A stretch of DNA of 64,000 bases from Cellulomonas pakistanensis. Lineage in GTDB: Bacteria > Actinomycetota > Actinomycetes > Actinomycetales > Cellulomonadaceae. Positions 59,413-64,000 of this stretch are shown piece by piece. A model generated the notes under the pieces. The model did no database searches and was not told the DNA's origin. It saw only the letters and a list, made by a program, of their open reading frames with translations. Where the stretch lies: assembly GCF_016862755.1 (NCBI RefSeq), contig NZ_BONO01000001.1, forward strand, positions 62,001 to 126,000, written 5' to 3'. Position 1 is the first letter of the stretch. Each line of letters starts with the position of its first letter. The position numbers were made by a program, and so were the translations under genes.

Positions 59413-60763
59413 GAAGAAGTTGGCCGCCATTTCACGCCTCGGACAGGTGCCGTCCACCGTCGACCGCCAGATCCTCGGCCTCGCCGTGCCCGCGCTCGGC
59501 GCGCTGGTCGCCGAGCCGCTGTTCGTGCTGGTGGACTCGGCCGTCGTCGGCCGCCTGGGGACGACCGAGCTCGCCGGGCTGTCCCTCGCGTCGACGCTGC
59601 TCGTCACGGTGGTCGGCCTGTGCGTGTTCCTCGCCTACGCCACGACCGCGGTGGTGGCGCGGAGGACCGGCGCGGGCGACCGGTCCGGGGCGCTGCAGGT
59701 CGGCGTGGACGGGCTGTGGCTCGCCGCGGGGCTCGGCGTGGTGCTGGCCGCAGTGGCCCTCGTCGTCGCGCCGTGGGCCGTGGGGGCGCTGGGCGCCACC
59801 GGCGACGTGGCGGGCCAGGCCACGACCTACCTGCGCGCCTCAGCGCCCGGCCTGCCCGGCATGCTGGTGGTGCTCGCCGCCACGGGCGCGTTGCGCGGCC
59901 TCCAGGACACGAGGACGCCCCTGGTCGTCGCCGGCGTCGGCGCCGCCGTCAACGCGGTCCTCAACGTCGTCCTCGTCTACGGCCTGCACCTCGGCATCGC
60001 GGGCTCCGGCGCCGGGACCGCCGCCACCCAGCTGGCGATGGGCGTCGCGCTCACCGTCGTGGTGGTGCGCGGCGCGCGGGCCGCGGGGGCGTCCCTGCGC
60101 CCGGCGCCGGGCGGCATCCTCGCGGGCGTCCGCACCGGCACGCCGCTGCTGCTGCGCACCCTGTCGCTCCGCGCGGCGATCCTGCTGACCGTGTGGGTCG
60201 CCACGAGCCTCGGCCCGGTCGCCCTCGCCGGCCACCAGGTGGTGAACGCGATCTGGGGGTTCGCGGCGTTCGCGCTCGACGCGCTCGCGATCGCCGCCCA
60301 GGCGCTGATCGGGCACGCCCTCGGCGCGGGCGACACGGGCCTGGTCCGCGCCCTGCTGCGCCGCACGCTGGCCTGGGGCGTCGGTGCGGGGGCGGTGCTG
60401 GGCGTCGTCCTCGGCGGCCTCGGCTGGTGGCTGTCCGCCGCCTTCACCACCGACCCCGACGTCCGGCACGCCATCACCGTCAGCCTCGTCGTGGCCGCCG
60501 TGCTGATGCCGATGGCCGGCTGGGTGTTCGTCCTCGACGGCGTGCTGATCGGGGCCGGGGACGGCCGGTTCCTCGCGGCCGCGGGCATGGTCACGCTGGT
60601 CGCGTACGTCCCGGTCGCGCTGGCGGTGCGGGCCTGGGCGCCGGAGGGCTGGGCGGGGCTGGCGTGGCTGTGGGCGGCGTTCGCGGGCGTGTTCATGCTC
60701 GCGCGCGCGGTGACGACCGGGCTGCGCGCCCGCCGGGACACCTGGATGGTCACCGGCGCCTGA
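59405..60763 (+). CDS. MATE-family efflux transporter (DinF-like)
   Basis: About 452 residues with 12 hydrophobic helices. DRQILGLAVPALGALVAEPLFVLVDSAVVGRLGTTELAGLSLA is the canonical MATE start, and the second half repeats the fold (LAGHQVVNAIWGFAAFALDALAIAAQALIGHALG). It exports cationic drugs or metabolites by Na+ or H+ exchange. Start uncertain: GTG 59405, TTG 59420 and GTG 59447 are all in frame. DinF homologues often adjoin dnaB in actinobacteria. Confidence 0.85.
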   Translation: MDGKKLAAISRLGQVPSTVDRQILGLAVPALGALVAEPLFVLVDSAVVGRLGTTELAGLSLASTLLVTVVGLCVFLAYATTAVVARRTGAGDRSGALQVGVDGLWLAAGLGVVLAAVALVVAPWAVGALGATGDVAGQATTYLRASAPGLPGMLVVLAATGALRGLQDTRTPLVVAGVGAAVNAVLNVVLVYGLHLGIAGSGAGTAATQLAMGVALTVVVVRGARAAGASLRPAPGGILAGVRTGTPLLLRTLSLRAAILLTVWVATSLGPVALAGHQVVNAIWGFAAFALDALAIAAQALIGHALGAGDTGLVRALLRRTLAWGVGAGAVLGVVLGGLGWWLSAAFTTDPDVRHAITVSLVVAAVLMPMAGWVFVLDGVLIGAGDGRFLAAAGMVTLVAYVPVALAVRAWAPEGWAGLAWLWAAFAGVFMLARAVTTGLRARRDTWMVTGA

Positions 60764-60789
60764 CCTGCCGGCGCGGGGCCGGCGCGGGG

Positions 60790-61158
60790 TCAGCGCGGCG
60801 CCACCCCCGCGACCAGCGCGTGAGCGACGTCGTCGAGCGCGCCGGGCCGCAGCGCGTAGTACGCCCACACCCCTCGCTTGTCCCGGCTGAGCAGCCCCGC
60901 GTCGACGAGCTGCTTGAGATGGTGCGACACCGTCGGCTGCGACAGCCCCACCGGCTCGGTGAGGTCGCACACGCACGCCTCGGCGCCCTCGTGCGCGGCG
61001 ATGATGGACAGCAGCCGCAGCCGGGTCGGGTCGGCCAGCGCCTTGAGCCGCCGGGCGAGCGCCTGCGCCTCCGGCTCGGCGAGCGCCCCGGCGTCCGCAG
61101 CGCCGGAGCAGCACGCGTCGCCGGCGATCGGCAGCAGGGCGGGGGTCGTCGAGGTCAC
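60790..61158 (-). CDS. ArsR-family metalloregulator
   Basis: A 122-residue winged-helix repressor. The arsenic-sensing cysteines lie in EACVCDLTEPVGLSQ at the start of the recognition helix, and the HTH continues PTVSHHLKQLVDAGLLSRDKRGVWAYYAL. The N-terminus has an extra DACCSG. The start is GTG at 61158. It is divergent from arsM-arsC, with palindromes between them, so it should repress both directions until As(III) binds. Confidence 0.9.
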   Translation of the reverse strand: MTSTTPALLPIAGDACCSGAADAGALAEPEAQALARRLKALADPTRLRLLSIIAAHEGAEACVCDLTEPVGLSQPTVSHHLKQLVDAGLLSRDKRGVWAYYALRPGALDDVAHALVAGVAPR

Positions 61159-61176
61159 GGGACCATCGTGGCGCAC

Positions 61177-61244
61177 ACATCGATCGATGTCGATGGTTGA
61201 CACGGAAAGCCGACCCTTGCCACGATTCATCGACAGACATCGAT
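61177..61244. promoter_or_regulatory. ArsR operators and arsM promoter
   Basis: The 14-mer ACATCGATCGATGT (61177-61190) is a perfect palindrome. ACATCGAT recurs at 61237-61244, just before arsM. A promoter TTGACA (61197-61202) with CACGAT (61221-61226) at 18-bp spacing lies between the two. The layout fits ArsR control of the arsM-arsC transcript and of arsR itself. Confidence 0.65.
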
Positions 61245-61259
61245 ACGAGGGAGACGACC

Positions 61260-62024
61260 ATGGCTGATGTGCGCGACGAGGTCCGGCGCCGGTACGCCGC
61301 CGCGGCCACCGCTCCGGCCGGGCCGGGCTGCTGCGGGCCCGAGGCGCCGACGGGCGAGGCCGGGAGGTTCGGCGAGACGCTGTACGACGCCACCGAGCTC
61401 GCGGGCATCCCCGTGGAGGCCCGCCTCGCGTCGCTGGGGTGCGGCAACCCGCTGGCGGTCGCCGACCTCCGCCCGGGTGAGCGCGTGCTCGACCTCGGCT
61501 CGGGCGGCGGCATCGACGTCCTGCTCTCGGCGCGGCGCGTCGGCCCGTCCGGCTTCGCGCACGGCGTCGACATGACCGACGAGATGCTCGACCTCGCCCG
61601 CGCCAACGCCGCCCGGGCCGGCGCGTCGAACGTCGCGTTCCACCGCGGCACGATCGAGGACCTCCCGCTGCCCGACGCCGCCGTCGACGTCGTGATCTCG
61701 AACTGCGTGGTCAACCTGTCCCCCGACAAGCCGCGCGTGCTGGCCGAGGCGTTCCGCGTCCTCGCGCCCGGAGGCAGGCTGGGCATCTCCGACGTCGTCG
61801 CCGAGGACCACCTCACGCCGGACCAGCGCGCGGAGCGCGGCTCGTACGTCGGCTGCATCGCCGGCGCGCTCTCCCGGACCGAGTACCTCGACCTGCTCGC
61901 CGCGGCCGGGTTCGTCGACGCGGACGTCACCTTCACGCATGCTGTCGCCGACGGCATGCACGGCGCGATCGTGCGCGCCTCCCGCCCCACGGGACCCGAC
62001 ACCACCGAGGAGAACCCCCGATGA
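61260..62024 (+). CDS. arsM: Arsenite S-adenosylmethionine methyltransferase
   Basis: A 254-residue enzyme. SAM motif I is VLDLGSGGGID, preceded by SLGCGNPLAVADLRPGE. Conserved As-binding cysteines fit LGCGNP, ISNCVVNLSPDK and YVGCIAGAL; an extra CC pair is near residue 24. It methylates As(III) to mono- and dimethyl species. The ATG at 61260 follows GAGGGAGA. It overlaps arsC by ATGA (62021-62024). Confidence 0.9.
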   Translation: MADVRDEVRRRYAAAATAPAGPGCCGPEAPTGEAGRFGETLYDATELAGIPVEARLASLGCGNPLAVADLRPGERVLDLGSGGGIDVLLSARRVGPSGFAHGVDMTDEMLDLARANAARAGASNVAFHRGTIEDLPLPDAAVDVVISNCVVNLSPDKPRVLAEAFRVLAPGGRLGISDVVAEDHLTPDQRAERGSYVGCIAGALSRTEYLDLLAAAGFVDADVTFTHAVADGMHGAIVRASRPTGPDTTEENPR

Positions 62025-62452
62025 CCGACCCCCGCCCCAGCGTGCTGTTCGTCTGCGTGCACAACGCCGGCCGCTCGCAGATGGCCGCGGGCCTGCTGAC
62101 CTCGCTGTCGGGCGGCGCCGTCGAGGTCCGCTCGGCCGGGTCCGCTCCCGCCGACCGGGTCAACCCCGTCGCGGTCGAGGCGATGGCGGAGCTCGGCATC
62201 GACATCACCGCCGAGCGGCCGAAGGTGCTCACGCCCGAGGCGGTGCAGACGTCCGACGTCGTCGTGACGATGGGCTGCGGCGACGCCTGTCCGTACTTCC
62301 CGGGGACGCGCTACGAGGACTGGGTCCTCGAGGACCCGGCCGGCCAGGACCTCGCGATGGTGCGGCGCGTGCGCGACGAGATCCGCGGCCGGGTCGAGGA
62401 GCTGCTCGCCGAGCTCGGCGTGCCGCAGGCGGGTCCGCTCAGCGGGGTGTGA
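62021..62452 (+). CDS. arsC: Arsenate reductase, LMW-phosphatase (thioredoxin-type) family
   Basis: A 143-residue protein. The P-loop is CVHNAGRS with catalytic Cys12, and the second and third cysteines are C86 and C90 in MGCGDACPYFPG. The DWVLEDPAGQ loop supplies the general acid. It reduces As(V) to As(III), which ArsM next door would methylate. It is coupled to arsM by ATGA. No arsenite exporter (Acr3/ArsB) is adjacent. Confidence 0.9.
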   Translation: MTDPRPSVLFVCVHNAGRSQMAAGLLTSLSGGAVEVRSAGSAPADRVNPVAVEAMAELGIDITAERPKVLTPEAVQTSDVVVTMGCGDACPYFPGTRYEDWVLEDPAGQDLAMVRRVRDEIRGRVEELLAELGVPQAGPLSGV

Positions 62453-62759
62453 CGTCCGGCCCCTCCGCCGGGCCGGGACCGGGCTGCGAACCAGGCGGCT
62501 CCGCCGCAGGGGCGGCGTCCTCGGCCCCTCCCGAGCGCCCCTGCGCCGCGAGGATCAGGAACACCACGCCGACGGGCAGGAACGCGAACGACGCGTACCG
62601 CATCGAGTCGTTGGCGAACCCCATGAGACCGAGCACGAGGAACACGAGGCCGATCGGGAAGAAGGCCGCCCGGTTCTGCTCGTCCTCCGCGCCGGCCTCG
62701 GTGGGCGCGCGGCCGGGCCCGTCCGGCTCGGACGGCGGCGTGGTCGGCTGGTCCGTCAT
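62439..62759 (-). CDS. Small two-helix membrane protein
   Basis: A 106-residue protein with a charged N-terminus, hydrophobic segments at about residues 34-50 and 56-73 (FFPIGLVFLVLGLMGF, FAFLPVGVVFLILAA) and a Pro/Gly/Ala-rich tail. No family recognised. The 3' ends of this gene and arsC overlap by 14 bp in convergent orientation. Confidence 0.7.
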   Translation of the reverse strand: MTDQPTTPPSEPDGPGRAPTEAGAEDEQNRAAFFPIGLVFLVLGLMGFANDSMRYASFAFLPVGVVFLILAAQGRSGGAEDAAPAAEPPGSQPGPGPAEGPDVTPR

Positions 62760-62827
62760 GCCCTCGACCGTAGGCGGCCCGGCGCGCCGGCGCCTCGGCC
62801 GCGAGACGGATCTTGCACCCGGGACGC

Positions 62828-62867
62828 ACGCACGCCCCGCCCCGGCGGACCGGGACGGGGCGTGCGT
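62828..62867 (-). terminator. Terminator of the rpsR-rplI transcript
   Basis: ACGCACGCCCCG (62828-62839) pairs perfectly with CGGGGCGTGCGT (62856-62867) 19 bp beyond the rplI stop on the minus strand. A further inner CCCGG/CCGGG pairing is possible. Confidence 0.7.
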
Positions 62868-62886
62868 GACGCGCGGGCGCGTGGGG

Positions 62887-63336
62887 TCAGGCGGCGACGA
62901 CCTTGACGGTCAGCTTCGCGGAGACCTCCGGGTGCAGGCGGACCTGCACCGCGTACTCGCCGGTCGACTTGATCGGCTGCGCGACCTCGATCTTGCGGCG
63001 GTCGATCGACGGGCCACCGGCGGCCTTGACGGCCTCGGCGATCTCGGCGGTCGTGACGGCACCGAACAGGCGGCCGGCGTCGCCGGACTTCGCCGACACG
63101 GTGACCGGGTTGCCCTGGAGCGAGTCGCGCACGGCGCGCGCCTCGTCGAGGGTCGCGATCTCGCGGGTCTTGCGAGCACGGCGGATCGCCGTGATCTCCT
63201 TCTCCGCGCCCTTGCTCCACGTGGTCGCGAGACCGCGCGGGACGAGGTAGTTGCGGGCGTACCCGTCCTTGACGTCGACGACGTCGCCGGGAGCGCCGAG
63301 GCCCGTGACCTCGTGGGTCAGGATGAGCTTGGCCAT
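62887..63336 (-). CDS. rplI: 50S ribosomal protein L9
   Basis: 149 residues, full length for L9. The N-terminal rRNA-binding domain begins [36 protein letters not shown]. The long connecting helix and C-terminal domain follow, ending KLTVKVVAA. It is a structural protein of the large subunit. It lies 14 bp after rpsR in the conserved ssb-rpsR-rplI order. Confidence 0.97.
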   Translation of the reverse strand: MAKLILTHEVTGLGAPGDVVDVKDGYARNYLVPRGLATTWSKGAEKEITAIRRARKTREIATLDEARAVRDSLQGNPVTVSAKSGDAGRLFGAVTTAEIAEAVKAAGGPSIDRRKIEVAQPIKSTGEYAVQVRLHPEVSAKLTVKVVAA

Positions 63337-63350
63337 CTTGTTGCTCCTTC

Positions 63351-63587
63351 TCAGCGAGCCGACGACGAGTACGGCAGGAGCGCCATCTCGCGGGCGTTCT
63401 TCACGGCCCGCGCGATCGCGCGCTGCTCCTGGACGGACACGCCGGTCACGCGGCGGGCGCGGATCTTCCCGCGGTCGGAGATGAACTTCCGCAGCAGGGC
63501 GGTGTCCTTGTAGTCGACCGACTCGATCTTCGCCGCCTTGAGCGGGTTCTGCTTCTTCTTGGGCTTCCGGACAACGGCCTTGGCCAT
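63351..63587 (-). CDS. rpsR: 30S ribosomal protein S18
   Basis: 78 residues, typical length. [15 protein letters not shown]-like sequence is visible as [50 protein letters not shown]. It binds 16S rRNA with S6. AAGGAGC lies before the ATG. There are no CxxC zinc ligands, so it is the zinc-independent form. It is followed by rplI. Confidence 0.97.
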   Translation of the reverse strand: MAKAVVRKPKKKQNPLKAAKIESVDYKDTALLRKFISDRGKIRARRVTGVSVQEQRAIARAVKNAREMALLPYSSSAR

Positions 63588-63700
63588 CGTGGTGCTCCTT
63601 GTTCTACGTACGGAGCCCGGGGCGTTGCCATGCCCCGGGATGGGATGTTCGTGGTGGCGCGCGTCGCGCCGGTGCCGACCTGGCGGTCAGCGGTGCTCGA

Positions 63701-64000
63701 TCAGAACGGGGGCTCGTCGGAGTAGCCGCCCGCGCCGCCGCCGCCCGCGGGCGTGGCCCACGGGTCGTCCTGCTGCGCGGACTGGCCGCCGCCGTTGAAG
63801 CCGCCACCGCCGCCGCCACCGCCGTTGAAGCCGCCGCCACCGCCGCCGCCGAACCCACCGCCGCCGCCACCGGACCGCTGGGTCCGGGTGACCTTGGCCG
63901 AGGCGTAGCGGAGCGACGGGCCGACCTCGTCGACCTGCAGCTCGTAGACGGTGCGCTTCTCGCCCTCGCGGGTCTCGTAGGACCGCTGGACGAGGCGGCC
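63701..64000 (-). CDS. ssb: Single-stranded DNA-binding protein, 5'-truncated
   Basis: The last 99 codons are visible; the N-terminal part of the OB fold lies beyond the window. [36 protein letters not shown] is the end of the OB fold. A long Gly-rich linker with Phe/Asn follows, then the acidic tip DEPPF that recruits repair and replication partners. It precedes rpsR as in other actinobacteria. Confidence 0.95.
   Translation of the reverse strand, partial: GRLVQRSYETREGEKRTVYELQVDEVGPSLRYASAKVTRTQRSGGGGGGFGGGGGGGFNGGGGGGGGFNGGGQSAQQDDPWATPAGGGGAGGYSDEPPF

Noticed and set aside
63740-63870. Low-complexity CCGCCGCC repeats near the right end
   Set aside because: They are the Gly-rich linker codons of ssb, a normal feature of actinobacterial single-stranded DNA-binding proteins.

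Overview
The window is about 64 kb of very GC-rich DNA with strong third-position G+C, many GTG/TTG starts and frequent 4-bp ATGA/GTGA overlaps. Gene order at the right end (ssb, rpsR, rplI, then a MATE transporter and dnaB) and the many glycosidase/MFS genes point to a high-GC actinobacterium, most likely a Cellulomonas-type member of the Micrococcales. That placement is an inference from gene content. No rRNA, tRNA, insertion sequence, prophage or CRISPR array was seen.

Layout. 1-18.3 kb is ordinary chromosome: a truncated CDF transporter, an MFS carrier behind a strong promoter with a 28-bp palindrome, APC permease, DinB-like protein, Gfo/Idh oxidoreductase, an AfsR-like NTPase regulator, hydrolase, lipoproteins, PhzF, NUDIX, a TetR/acetyltransferase pair, amidase, a Phd/PIN toxin-antitoxin pair and an XRE/aldo-keto reductase pair. 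18.5-21.6 kb is a three-gene overlapping operon: acyl-CoA dehydrogenase-like protein, PIG-L deacetylase/methyltransferase fusion and glycosyltransferase. 21.6-24.6 kb is a four-gene operon in which two paralogous membrane-anchored repeat proteins flank an amidoligase and an ECF sigma factor. 24.7-34.1 kb holds small regulator/target pairs and a GH30 glycosidase whose upstream operator resembles the one at 773-800.

34.1-43.5 kb is a beta-glycoside locus. LacI controls an MFS-GH2 unit through tandem operators inside the promoter. A GbsR/MarR regulator and a GH1 glycosidase follow, then a second, frameshifted LacI gene. 43.5-57.6 kb is accessory DNA. It contains STAS, HATPase, split GAF and ANTAR signalling genes, several frameshifted or decayed reading frames, and hypothetical genes. 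It also contains a 1164-residue secreted protein with RTX repeats, TSP3 repeats, a VWA domain and a C-terminal nuclease-like domain, followed by two overlapping small genes that fit immunity proteins. An Xre-ImmA/DUF4411 pair lies next to it.

57.7-64 kb returns to core genes: dnaB, a cluster of DnaA-box-like 9-mers, a MATE transporter, an arsR/arsM/arsC arsenic module, rplI, rpsR and partial ssb.

The strongest candidates for undescribed biology are the RTX/VWA toxin-immunity locus (48.8-53.3 kb) and the amidoligase/ECF-sigma/repeat-protein operon (21.6-24.6 kb). At least five apparent one-base frameshifts fall between 34.9 and 46.2 kb. They mean either gene decay or local assembly error, and reads should be checked before biological meaning is given to them.
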